Assembly (NCBI GenBank): GCA_949825065.1
Contig: OX463852.1
Coordinates: 15,831,689 to 15,895,688 of the forward strand
Length of the DNA: 64,000 nt
DNA from: Odontocerum albicorne
Lineage: Eukaryota > Arthropoda > Insecta > Trichoptera > Odontoceridae
Reading direction: 5' to 3'
The position numbers were made by a program, and so were the translations under genes. Positions 10,263 to 20,800 of this stretch are shown one piece after another. Under the pieces are notes generated by a model. It was not told the origin of the DNA, did not search any database, and worked only from the letters and a program-made list of their open reading frames with translations. Position 1 is the first letter of the stretch; each line of letters starts with the position of its first letter.

Positions 10263-10521
10263 TTTCGCTACAAGAACTGCAATTTAGATTTTTCAGCTGT
10301 CAAACGTATAATATTATATTTATAATGGAAATACGTCATCTACATAACCTATAAATTAATCATGCACGATTACACGATTACAGAACGCTTAAAAATTATT
10401 GAAATTTATCATAAAAACGGTGAAAACATAATGTAGATGACGTATGATAATTATGAATATTATACGTTTGACAGCTGAAAAAATGGCGGCAAATTTTAAA
10501 ATTGCAGTTCTTGTTGAGCAA
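10263..10521 (+). mobile_element. Inverted-repeat MITE from a mariner/IS630-type transposon
   Basis: The left arm (about 10263-10353) and right arm (about 10431-10521) are inverted copies, sharing ACAAGAACTGCAATTT, TCAGCTGTCAAACGTATAAT and ATACGTCATCTACAT. Between them sits the start of a transposase reading frame. The layout (arms plus the first 24 codons) fits an internally deleted, non-autonomous element. I could not fix the exact termini or a target duplication. Confidence 0.6.
10362..10436 (+). pseudogene. Transposase N-terminus (HTH start), truncated
   Basis: The 24-residue frame MHDYTITERLKIIEIYHKNG then ENIM-stop matches the opening of the first helix-turn-helix of mariner/IS630-like transposases of insects (YT-x-x-ER-x-x-I-x-x-YYKNGES). 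The remainder has been lost, and the stop lies in the right arm of the element. Confidence 0.6.
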
Positions 10522-10524
10522 CCT

Positions 10525-11030
10525 TACATATTCAAATTCTGATATTGCATACATATCTCAAGATAATGGCGAAGAAAATAAATTTCAGAGAGAAGCTATT
10601 ATGAGATCTGAGCTCATCTCATAACATTCTTCCTGTCGAGATACATCCCCACCATCACACCCTTGGGCATGTAGATTAAAAAAGTTATTATAATCATTGT
10701 TAAAATAACAAAATATATACGCTAAAATTAATAAAAATACGGTTTTATCAAATAAAACATATCGAAAAATTTACTATAAATATTGTGCAAAGCTTAAGAA
10801 TATCCACATAGTAAAAAATCTAATAAAACACAAGTTTTACCAAGAATTGTTATTCGGGATTTTTCAAGCGTTATTTGAGTGTTCTGTGGGCTAGATTGTT
10901 TTTACATATAAACGTTCATTTTTTATGAATAATAATAAAGCATAAAATATAAAAATTCCGGAATCATCAGACGAAGTTATAATGACTTTTATTATTTAGA
11001 TATTTTGTATTCAACAAGGCATAATTGAGA
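10525..11030. other. AT-rich stretch, nothing recognised
   Basis: No supported feature. The following segment 11033-11300 is less AT-rich and has overlapping open frames on both strands (82 and 63 codons), but neither is recognisable. Confidence 0.35.
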
Positions 11031-11399
11031 CATCAGAAAGGTTTAATTAATTCATGCATTGTTAAATACCCGTTCCCGGTACCGGTTCTTGAGAAAATTC
11101 TGAAAAGATGGCAATAATTATTAAGATCGCCGTGTCTGGTGCACTTGTTGTGGATAGAGGGAGAGGCGCGATGCCGAAGCGAAACGTCGGATTGAGTTAT
11201 TATCTTGATGCTAGGGCCTTGATAATGATCTTGGTTGGGTTCGCAATATACAGGCTGCTTAAAAAGTTGATTGCAAAACATTTTTACTCGTATTTATAAA
11301 ATTCAATATACATTTCATCGAAAGAAAAACCTTAGTTTAACTGGACCGTAGTTCATTTTGGGATATTTTTATGGAGATTACAAGTTGTACATATCATCA

Positions 11400-11792
11400 T
11401 CACCCTGTCGACTGATGATGCCCTCATGACTGAACACCGTGACTTCCACGATACCCTCTGACGACTCTTCTCCATCTATCCCTGCACTCCGCGACTCGAA
11501 GAGCAGTTGTAAAGGGTAGTCTAGTTGCGTCTCTTATTTGGTCAGTCCAACGTTGGGATTTTTCCTCTTGAGCGTCATCCTTCCACACCTCCAGTAATCA
11601 CAAACCTCTCCAAACTGTCTCCTTGGCCACGATCAATGTGCCCAAATAATCGAAGGACTCATCGAAGGCATGTTGTCAATAATATGTCGGTGATTCTCAG
11701 TTCTTCGAGAATAGAGGCGTTAGTTCGCCTTACTGTCCATGATATTCGTAACACCCTTATTTCTCCAGCACCACATTTCAAATGCATCAAAT
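11400..11792 (-). pseudogene. LINE ORF2 C-terminal relic (second family)
   Basis: The minus strand reads, across frameshifts, DAFEMWCWR (from about 11790), RITD..., LRLFGHIDRGQGDSLERFV, GGVEG, QRWTDQIRDATRLPFTTAL, then AECRDRWRRVVRGYRGSHG and VQS-stop (near 11430). These are the FEMWCWRRML, FGHI and RW-DQI motifs of an insect LINE C-terminus. Several frame changes make it a pseudogene. It is distinct from the tail family that dominates elsewhere. Confidence 0.7.
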
Positions 11793-11799
11793 GCAAAAG

Positions 11800-12300
11800 T
11801 TGTACATAACAAAATATTAAAACCAATGTTTGATCGCCTGTATTTAGTAAGACGCCTGTCTTTTAACCTGAAGTTTGCTGGTCCCATTTCCATTAGAGAT
11901 AAGATTTAAAAAAAGGATACTAGTCTTACTTTCATTAAAAGTGACTTTAACATATTTCTGGATAGTTGAAAAAGTTTGAAATGTGGCAAAAAATTCCACC
12001 AGAGAACAAAATTTATATACGTATTTAGGAAACATTTCTTTCAAGATATGACGCTTTAACACACTAATGCAATTTTAAATAAATCAACAATACAAGACTG
12101 AAAAATATGCGTATAACATAATTTTTTTTTTAAATATCTCTATCAAGTGGATAATATAGGACCAATTACAAATAAAAAAAATATGTACGTTAAAAAACTA
12201 CTAGTAGTCACCCATTAACACCTTAGATTGAGGAAATGTCGCAGAAGGATTCTTCTGAAGTCAGTGTGATTTACATTAAAAATATGTAATATATAATCAA
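11800..12300. other. AT-rich stretch, nothing recognised
   Basis: A 72-codon minus-strand frame (11844-12062) has no recognisable content. Confidence 0.35.
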
Positions 12301-12307
12301 ATATATA

Positions 12308-12864
12308 AAGGGTCTTTAAAATTGAGCGGTTTTTTAATTCTATTTTTTTGAATTCTTAAATAAAACACACAATTTGCTTTGATTTCAAAAGCTTTTTATT
12401 GATCATTGAAGTATAATTAAGTATAATGTATGACATTTAAACACTTAAACAATATCCGCCAAATATCCACCTCTTGCAGCTCCACAGATGTTCACTCTTT
12501 TGTCAACATTTTCGATGACATTTTGGCATAGTTGCTGTTCTAACTCACTAATAACGCGAATAATTTCGTCCTTCAGCTCAGGAATTGTTTGGGGGTCATT
12601 CTTATAGACCTGACTTTTCACGTAACCCCAGATAAAATAGTCCAACGGTGTCAGATCACATGATCTTGGTAGCCAATTAACAATCACCGTTTCCGGAGAT
12701 TACAATACATAAAATAATTCAACAATTTGAACGCGTTGTTGTATTGTGTACGACTCCATTTTTATAAATGTCACTTCTCAAATGTCACAAGACCCAGGCA
12801 AGTTCGCGACACCATCTGTGTTTTATCCAATAATAAAAAAAACCGCTCAATTTGAAAGACCCTT
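12308..12864 (-). mobile_element. Non-autonomous mariner/IS630-like transposon, 557 bp
   Basis: Terminal inverted repeats begin AAGGGTCTTT at 12308 and end at 12864 (AAAGACCCTT). They share about 28 bases (AAGGGTCTTT, one mismatch, then AAATTGAGCGGTTTTTT). TA dinucleotides flank both ends (12306-12307, 12865-12866), as expected for this superfamily. Inside, on the minus strand, are the first codons and the last 80 codons of a transposase, so most of the gene was deleted. Confidence 0.85.
12445..12759 (-). pseudogene. Internally deleted transposase
   Basis: Translation starts at 12759 (MESYTIQQRVQIVELFYVL), hits TAA at 12702-12700, and continues in the same frame through SPETV and VNWLPRSCDLTPLDYFIWGY (split here by no indel) to the stop near 12445. 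The N-terminal piece is the start of the first HTH. CDLTPLDYF holds the third catalytic acidic residue of the DDE/D triad, and VKSQVYKNDPQTIPELKDEI is the usual C-terminal helix. Roughly two thirds of the protein, with the first two catalytic aspartates, is missing. Confidence 0.75.
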
Positions 12865-13254
12865 TATAATTTGACCAAAATATCCATCAAACTAGAAATG
12901 ATATTTACATTCATATAAATTCTGATATTTACAATATTTTAAGCACGCTGTATATGAAATTCGATCAGACTGAATTTTTTTTTCTCTGTTAGGTGTGTAG
13001 AGGCTTTACACAGAACAAGGTGTAATAAAATGAGTCCTTTTATTCTTTTTTATGGTGTTGGATTGCGGCAGGAAATATAATGATATCAAATTAGTATCGA
13101 GTTTCACGTGGCACATCAACTGAGAACAAGGAAAATAATGCATTTCACATTCATCTTGTTTTAAGTTATTTCATTCCGGAGAACCCAAAAAAAATTAATT
13201 TTATTAATTTATACGAAAAATTGTTTTATTGTATTGTGTTACACAAGCGTTGTA

Positions 13255-13450
13255 CGACTCCGTGGCCTGGTTGGTAAGATACTTGTCTTCCAGCCCGGAG
13301 GTTGAAGGTTCTATTCCCGTAGGAACTTTTTTAAAAGGGTTACATTAAAGTTTTTAATTTAGGATTGTTTAACATCTTTTTAAATGGCTAGAAGAGATTA
13401 CCGCTTGGCGATTTGTTCCCATGTGCCTGATTGTAATTATTAAATGAGAG
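13255..13450 (+). repeat. SINE family A copy
   Basis: The tRNA-like head CTCCGTGGCCTGGTTGGTAA (box A) is followed by TTCCAGCCCGGAGG and GGTTCTATTCCCGTAGG (box B with one change). A degraded body has GGATTGTTTAACAT and GCTAGAAGAGATTACC. This is one of the best-preserved heads of the family in the window. Confidence 0.65.
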
Positions 13451-13477
13451 TGTAATGCAATAATAAAGTAAAAACTT

Positions 13478-13570
13478 TGAGAAATCGTTCGAGCTGTATG
13501 AATGTACAAAAAGCGAAAGTTGTATGTCGCAATGTAAATGAAAATCTTGCGCTCTGTACTTGGTACCGAT
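13478..13570 (+). pseudogene. LINE tail-family relic
   Basis: The segment contains GTATGAATGTACAAAAAGCG then AAAGTTGTATGTCGC and GCGCTCTGTACTTGG. It reads like MNVQKAKVVCRN of the family tail, with a frameshift before the WRSVL part. Confidence 0.45.
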
Positions 13571-13639
13571 TTTATTTTAAATGATCATACCCCTAGCCCG
13601 TCAAAAAACCAGGTTACAGCCCTCAAAAGCGTCCTTTTC

Positions 13640-13702
13640 GAAAAAAAAATGGGAACCAATAGGAATCGAGCCTTCAACTACATGGCCTCGGAGGTCAACG
13701 AA
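13640..13702 (-). repeat. SINE family A head fragment
   Basis: The minus strand reads CCGAGGCCATGTAGTTGAAG then GCTCGATTCCTATTGG. Acceptor-like, shortened box-A and box-B parts of the SINE A head are joined with an internal deletion. Confidence 0.45.
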
Positions 13703-14144
13703 GATTTGCATTATCTTCTTTCGAAATATCATTTAATTGATCTAACCATACTAGCTTTGGTCTCCCCCCGCGTTTTTCACCTACATTAGCAATGATATTT
13801 GTGTAGTCAGTCTTTTTTCTTTCGATATCAATAGGCTAATCAGTGTAATTGTCAGTCCTCTTGTAGACGGAAGACGCCTGTCCGTTTATTGGTTTATAGT
13901 GTGCAAGCTGTTGCACATCAGTCTTGACGGCAACCACTGTCTTGAATTAAATCCAAAATTCTGATGGCAATGAGATTAAATTTCCAACGTGATAGGCAGA
14001 TTAAATCCGATGATGCCTTCCATTAGGCAGAGTTTTGTATGGCACTATTACGTATTATTTTTAATAGCGATATAAGAATTTATGGTACCCCATATTTAAG
14101 TCACAGAAACACATAAATCCTGATGTAGAACGGTCTAAGGGCAA

Positions 14145-14232
14145 ATTAAGTCCGGAATTGATTCCGCCAAATTTAGAACCTGGGTCGCCCGCTTGCTTAG
14201 CGTGAATGCTAACCGTTATTATATCACGGTCG
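14145..14232 (-). repeat. tRNA-Ala-like SINE head
   Basis: The minus strand shows GTGATATAATAACGGTTAGC, then CACGCTAAGCAAGCGGG with a possible three-pair anticodon stem around an AGC-type loop, then CGACCCAGGTTCTAAA as a T-arm. Arm order fits a tRNA-derived SINE head, but the acceptor stem is not intact, so it is not a functional tRNA. Confidence 0.35.
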
Positions 14233-14375
14233 ACTCTCTTCTTTCATTCGTTCTACATATCCAACACATCTCCGAGTGCACATTTTCACCTTATTTAAGA
14301 CACCGAAACAAGTCTTGGATAATAATCGCGCAGGTAAAAAACAAAAACGAATTCATCCCGTATTTAAAACAATAA

Positions 14376-15540
14376 TATAGTAATTATGTCATTAAATAAA
14401 CTCATGAATCGAATTATCGATATTAAAAAAAATAACGCATAGTTTAAAAAAATATCTCCTTTTTTTTTAATCCATTCTATGTTATAATGATCAATGTATA
14501 ACGACTTGCAAATAAATTCCAACTCATCTCCAACTGTTTCTGTAATAGAGACATCACTGGATTGAATATTTAAATTTAATATAATTTGATTACGATCTTT
14601 GACTATGAAAATAATGAAGCCATTATCTCTGTATTGGGCTGCGCGTCTTTGTGGGCAGGTGCGTATATAATTAACTGAGATACAGAAAGAAAACTTAGCT
14701 ATATAAAACCACTTCAACAAAATGTCCAAATCCACTGTAAACTTACGAAATATTTTTCATTTTGATTGACTAATGTTTACAATCAAGAAACGATCAATGT
14801 TAAGTTTTATATTTATTTTAAATAAATTAAAGTGTCTACTCGTATTTGCAAAAAATTACCAGCAAATCCCAAAAATGTATAAAATTTAACCATAAATGAA
14901 TAATGTGTGTGCAAAATAACTAAACCATATAAATGAGTTATGTTACATTCCGTTTTTATTATGTTTACATTCCGTTTTAAAAGTAATTGTTCTATACAAG
15001 CGCATTGAAAGCAACTGGATCTTTTCTCGGTTATTTTAGAACAGCTAAAATGTAAGATTAGTCTTTTTGCACAATCACGTCAAATTATTGCTCAATCTCA
15101 TAACATAAATATCAAAGTATTTTTTTATGCTTGGCCTTTTGTTGTATATAAATATAGTTTATTTGCTTTAATACCCCTCAAAAAATGCACCTTAACTTAG
15201 TCGAGAGAGTATGAAAGAAAGGGTGTTAACCGGTATTATACTATGCCGGTCTTGTACTATTTTTGGTAATATTTGGCGATATACTCGTATATACATACTT
15301 GTATATTGAATTTAAATATACATATTAATATTGAATAATTTGAAACAATGACTTTGTAATTACTCTTTTTAATATTACTACTGCTTTTTGTATCTCCTTT
15401 ACATGTAAGTTTAAGGTAAAATGTTGTATTTTTTGTCAATAATTTTAAGTAGGTACCTACTTGTATAACTAGTCATATGTTCATTTGTATATAAAAGGCA
15501 TTTGTGTCGTAAATTAAATAAATAAATAAATACTTACATA
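14376..15540. other. AT-rich stretch, nothing recognised
   Basis: Open frames here (14364-14735 and 15257-15439, minus) are low-complexity by-products of AT richness. TACTCGTA occurs at 14837 and 15282. Confidence 0.35.
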
Positions 15541-15544
15541 TCTT

Positions 15545-16010
15545 TGATAGGGTAGGCAAAAAGAAAAGTATGTCGTATTTCATATCTTGATACATGTATT
15601 CTACATCCATACACCTTCTCATACAGCTCCTTTGATCAATTTTACTTTTTACAGTTCCTTTTTTATAAATGTCATTTAGTTAATTTAACTTAGATCTTTC
15701 TATACCACGCCTTCTACTCATATTTGCACTTTATATTTGTTTCGTTAATCTTTCTATATTCATTCATTCCACGTGCCCAAACCATCTCAGAGATATCTTC
15801 TTCAGCTTACTCAACATATCAGCGTTAAGTTTACACAATTATCTTATCGCTTCATTCTATGTTCTGTCATACATTATCATCCCATCTATTCTTCCAAGTG
15901 CAAACATTTCTACAGCAAAACACTTAACGGGAAATTTGAAATCATCACAAGCTATTTATCATTTGAATGCCTACAAATATTATCAAAAAACATATTTACA
16001 CTTTAATTGT
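15545..16010 (-). pseudogene. LINE ORF2 C-terminal relic (tail family)
   Basis: The minus strand reads KKISLRWFGHVE then a stop (near 15770-15805), preceded by sequence matching the post-palm region. It continues to a tail with CTGTATGAGAAGGTGTATGG. Several indels and stops are present. Confidence 0.6.
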
Positions 16011-16035
16011 ATACATTATAACCTGTCGAGTTCAT

Positions 16036-16148
16036 TGTCATATGGTAATCTTTTCCAACCATCGCGAAATATGTTAAATAGGTCTTAAGTAAAACCAGAC
16101 CTAATGTTTTAAAAAAAAACAATAGGGTTTTAATGAGAACCAAACCCA
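16036..16148 (-). repeat. SINE family A body fragment
   Basis: The complement of CTTAAGTAAAACCAGACCTA and ATATGGTAATCTTTTCCAAC matches the SINE A body in reverse order. The tRNA-like head is lost beyond GGGTTTTAATGAGAACC. Confidence 0.5.
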
Positions 16149-16275
16149 TGTAACGGGGCTGAAAAACTTACCAACAAAAGTCATATTTATATAAATATAT
16201 AATTTTAATGTTAGTTTGTTGACTATTTTTTTTTATTTAAAATAATATGCTTTCCCACAGTGTTCGTTGTAAAAA

Positions 16276-16337
16276 GTTTAGAAAAGAAGATTGAATAAAT
16301 AATTGTTTAGAAAAGAAGATTGAATAAATAATTGAAG
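16276..16337. repeat. 30-bp tandem duplication
   Basis: GTTTAGAAAAGAAGATTGAA plus TAAATAATT is present twice in direct tandem, without change. Confidence 0.85.
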
Positions 16338-16460
16338 ATAGATATTTATTTACACATATATTTCAGGAATTTAGTTGAGTTTTCTGGGTAATTTAAGTAA
16401 ATTTATAACCTAGTTTTATTTCAGTATAAAAACACCTTAATAATGAATGAATCATAAAAC

Positions 16461-16585
16461 ATTGTAATTTGTTTTATCAAGTACTGTTTATTCCAATTTA
16501 TGTAACGGTGTAAACAGTGTTTGATAAAAACACAATACAGTGTATTTAAACCTCCACAATGTCAATGCCTTAACTATAAATAATA
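16461..16585. mobile_element. Penelope-like element end, fold-back copy C
   Basis: ATTGTAATTTGTTTTATCAA then CACTG-like sequence faces its own reverse complement, AACAGTGTTTGATAAAAAC. The family tail TTTAAACCTCCAC...TCAATGCCTTAAC follows. The hammerhead-like part is absent, so only the outer end remains. Confidence 0.6.
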
Positions 16586-16589
16586 CATA

Positions 16590-17550
16590 ATCATAAAACA
16601 TATGTAATGCATACATTTCATAGTAATGGAAATAACCAACTTTATTATCAGAAAACGATCTTTTAGTCAGATCATGTCCCAAAGAGTTCTTTTTGATGAA
16701 GGATCTTTTTACCTGTATCTGCATTTTATGGTATCTATGGGACGGAATGTTGCCGCGCATCTCATTCTCTCTTATGAAAAAATAGATTTGGTTATCTCTT
16801 TCTAGTGCACTTTGAAATTGCACCACCATGTTTACAACAGATGCATTTATTTTCAGTTGTTTTTATTTACATAATTGTTTTATCTAATTTTGATGATTTT
16901 TATTTTATTTAATGTTTAAATATTAATTAAATCACGTGCATTCTATATTTACTCGTGACTTTAAAGATATATTTAGTTACTTTAAATATATTTGTAAATG
17001 AAAATCATCGAACGTCTTTTCTCCGACAAATACCAAAATTATGTTTTTAAGTTGCTGTTTCTTTAAATTATGAACAAATGGGAAAAATTGTTTATCAGAC
17101 GAAATATTGTATTTTAATACACGAATTCACTTTAAATGTACTAAAATTTATTAATATATCCCTTCTCCATCATTTTAAGTTCATATAGTTCGATTCTTTT
17201 TAATGGTAATATTAAAATAAAATATGGATTCCCTATAAAACAAAGTTTAACCAAATAAGTAACCTCATTTTATATATAGTATTTTGGCTAGTAAAAAAAC
17301 AAGTGTAAATTAGTTTAGATAAATTTTTATAGTAAAATTTTTCTTATAACAATTAAAATAAAAACATTTTTTTAACAATTTCAAAAAATATTAATTCAAA
17401 CACTGTATAAATAATATTTGAAGCATCAACCCCAATTTTAAATCCGTCTACCTGAACTCAACACGATAAAATTATACTTATCCCTCTCACCCCCGTTGCT
17501 TTATGTACCCGTTAAGGTTAGACCTATTCCATTATTCTTTCTCACTTTCG
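16590..17550. other. AT-rich stretch, nothing recognised
   Basis: The 113-codon minus-strand frame at 16488-16829 overlaps PLE copy C and has no recognisable domain. Nothing else is supported. Confidence 0.35.
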
Positions 17551-17577
17551 CTCTTGACAGCCATAGGCGGTTTTGTA

Positions 17578-17805
17578 TTTCTCTCTCTCTCCCACTCGTT
17601 TAGAGACTAATGTGCTTAAAACCTGAAGATACTCGAGGTATACACATACATACAAAAGTAATAGTATATGTATATGTGTGTATTTTGCCTTTGTATTTAG
17701 ACTACGAATATACACATACAAGAATCATAGAGGTACGGAAGCGTGGTGTATGCTCCTACTTCAAAAGTTTTCAGTCGCATCTCGACCGCTCTGGGGGGTG
17801 GATGT
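17578..17805 (+). promoter_or_regulatory. Candidate insect promoter (GAGA tract, Inr, DPE)
   Basis: A CTCTCTCTCTCC tract (17581-17592), as bound by GAGA-type factors, precedes an initiator TCAGTC (17771-17776, A at 17773). GGATG at 17800-17804 fits the RGWYV downstream promoter element at exactly +28 to +32. The surrounding 17.5-17.9 kb is less AT-rich and not part of a repeat I recognise. A second TCAGTC at 17861 lacks a DPE. No coding exon was identified downstream; a possible splice donor ATGTAAGAT lies near 18413. Confidence 0.35.
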
Positions 17806-17889
17806 TTTGTCGCTCGTTATTCGAGAATCGCGTCTTTCGGAACACACACGATGTTCAATTTCAGTCGAGTTATTTGTTATAACAAATCC

Positions 17890-20800
17890 TGAAAGCTTTT
17901 AAATATTAAATCATATTTATCAATCATTCAATTAACAAATAAGTGATCCGTGAATATTAATTATTAAGATTTTTAAAGAAAATATGTGACGTTTGGATTA
18001 TAAACAAAAAAGCCGGGACATTTCGTTTGTGTTTTGAATTGGAATGTACAATTCGGTCAGTTTATGTATCAAAATACTATTTTAATAACAATCAAAACAT
18101 TGTTTAATATATTTTCTGTTAAATAAACATCGTTATATTATTTTAGATTTTGTGTTTAAATACCAAAAATGCAGTGAAAACGTGTGAAGATTTCAAGCCA
18201 GTTTTGTTTTGCATCATTGTCGGAAATTTCGTTAAGTTCTCATATTTATTTTGGTCGACCGATTCTCAGTGATGTTTTAAAATGGTTGACAAGCTTTATG
18301 TATCTATTTAGTTGGATTCGAAACATCAATTAGACAGTTGAACAGTCTATTTTAAAGGATCTTTTTAGATCGTTGACCCGTTTCTTAGGAATTTGTCACG
18401 GGATCCTGCTGAATGTAAGATTTCTTTGTAAAATACCTATTCATATATATTTTTTAAATTATATCGATGCCAATTCAAAAATTATTTATTTTAATATACA
18501 TCAAATATATTGTGGGTTACACAGGGTAAAATTTACAAATGATTATATTTTATTATTTAATTATAGTTTCCAACATTATCTCTTTTGGAAAAATGAGATT
18601 TTTTTCATTGTTTAAAAGTGCCGTCCAATAAATTATTCAATGTATTTAATGCATTTTAGTGCTACATTGTAAACCACAACTTTCTTTACAAATACATTTT
18701 TTTAAATCCTTCATTCATAGGCATAATATTTTTTAATATAAATTTTGACTTGCACATCATTCCATTCAATAATTTATATTCATTTTTAAATTTCCTTAAA
18801 GTAGGCCTGAAATTAGTAAAATAATTCCGTAGCGGCGACTTCTTTAAAACGTGAAAAATGACAGTTTTGGTTTCGTCTTTATTTCCATGTGACGAGAACA
18901 AATTATGAATGTCACTTGAATAATCTTCACACCATTAAATTTTTACTGAAACATCGTATTAATTGATTAAAATATTTACAAAAAGTCATGACTAAGTTCT
19001 AACAATATTTATTTATTATTTAAAACTTGCTACCTCTGTATTTTCCCTGCCCACAATATATTCAATGTTAAATTATAATTTTTAAATATATGAGAGAGTC
19101 ACATAGTACATTTTTCAACAATAATTTCACATACTTCCCGTATTTAAAAACATATGGGAATCCTGAAACAGTACTTAAAAAATACATAATATATATATTG
19201 TAATATAATATTTATTACAATAATAAAATTAATTGCTTGTTTCAATAACAACTTGTTACAAGGAATACACACAACTATTTTTAATGAAATTTGATACTTT
19301 TAATAGCTGAGATGTTATTCATAACTGTTGATTGTTGACATTTTTCTCATTCCTTGAAGTTCAAATGTTAAGTATGTACGATTTTTATTTTATTATTAAA
19401 TAATTTATATTAAAATAATGAATGTCTACCCAGAACATTTTATGTGATAATGAATAGTTATTTTTGTAAATACTTTTTACAGCATTTGAACATAATTCAA
19501 TATTTTTATTAAAATACTTTTTTTTTATTTAGAAGAAGGTGCTTTAATATACTATTAAAGTATATATTATATACATTATATACTATATAGTATTTTTTAC
19601 TGAAAAACATGTTGAAACATTTAATTTCAATATATAGTTTAGGAAAAATTACTCTGATTTTGTTAGAATGAAGGAAATAAGTACTTAATGAGTAGTATTT
19701 TAATTGCTTTTTTTGGATGTTGAATTCAAGTGACTTGTTTTTTTTAAGTATTTCTCTGTTTTATTTTTTTTAATTTAAAATTGAATCAAAATTTATGTGT
19801 AACCAATTCATTTAAATGTATTATAATTAAATATAATTGTGTTTGCTTAAAATTTGATTGTTGCTAGGCGATTGAAATGTTTTGGAAAAAAATATTTATT
19901 TCATATAATATATAATTATTTCATTTTTTGTTTGATTTTAATGAACAGTTAAAATTTATAAAGACTAATCCTTATTGAACAAGTGTATTTAATAAGAAAT
20001 ATCAAATAACGAATACGTATTTTATGTTTTTTTTTTAAATTTATGAACATTCTTCATATAAAATATCTTCTCAATTCTTAAATTTTATCAAAACCATATT
20101 TCTAAGAAAATTAAGCTAGCACGGACCAAAAGTCATTAGTTCTTAAAACAAATAGATGAACTGCATATCGTTCGAAGAACTGTTTAAAAATATTAATTAA
20201 TTTTTTTAGTTTTAGACAGTAAATCGGACAGCGTTATTTCAGTCATATTCAATGCAGAAAAAAATCAAATGTTTGTGGTTGTGGCAATAAATTGTATCTT
20301 ATGTTAATAAAACATCAGTCTTTCAAATTGATTTCCTTTTCACATATCACTATTAAGAAACTGAACTGTTTTATTTCTTATTATACTTGTTGAACAAAAA
20401 CGTTGAATGTGATGATCATAGATTCCACCATAACAAGTGTGTAATACCTAATATATAGTACCTCTTTCACAATACCACACAATTACATGCATATTAATGC
20501 TACGCCTCATAATACAATTGGGCTACTTAAATATGACAAAAGGATGGGAATGAGAAGAAACACAAAGGCAGTCAGGTACGCTGTGGGAAGACTTTAGCTC
20601 GTAAGACATGTTCTAAAAATTGCATGAAATTAAGCGATTTGAATGTAATCCTATGATATTTTATGCGCTCTAATTCAAATAATATTTTATGCAACCAATC
20701 AATGAAATTGATAATTATAAAAATACTGACACACAGTTGGTTTGAAACTTTAACTATTTATAAAGGAAATGCATTTTTGAAGAATTATGTTTTCACACTA

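Noticed and set aside
11160..11215. GATGCCGAAGCGAAACGTCGG as a second hammerhead or PLE end
   Set aside because: GAAACGTC looks like core 2 with a palindromic stem III, but no CTGATGA core or stem I partner lies at the right distance, and no element structure surrounds it.
13255..13325. tRNA gene
   Set aside because: Box A and box B are present, but there is no paired acceptor stem, and the same head with a common body recurs across the window, so it is a SINE.
14145..14232. tRNA-Ala gene
   Set aside because: Arms are recognisable, but the loop is altered, box B is changed and no acceptor stem pairs; a SINE head is more likely.
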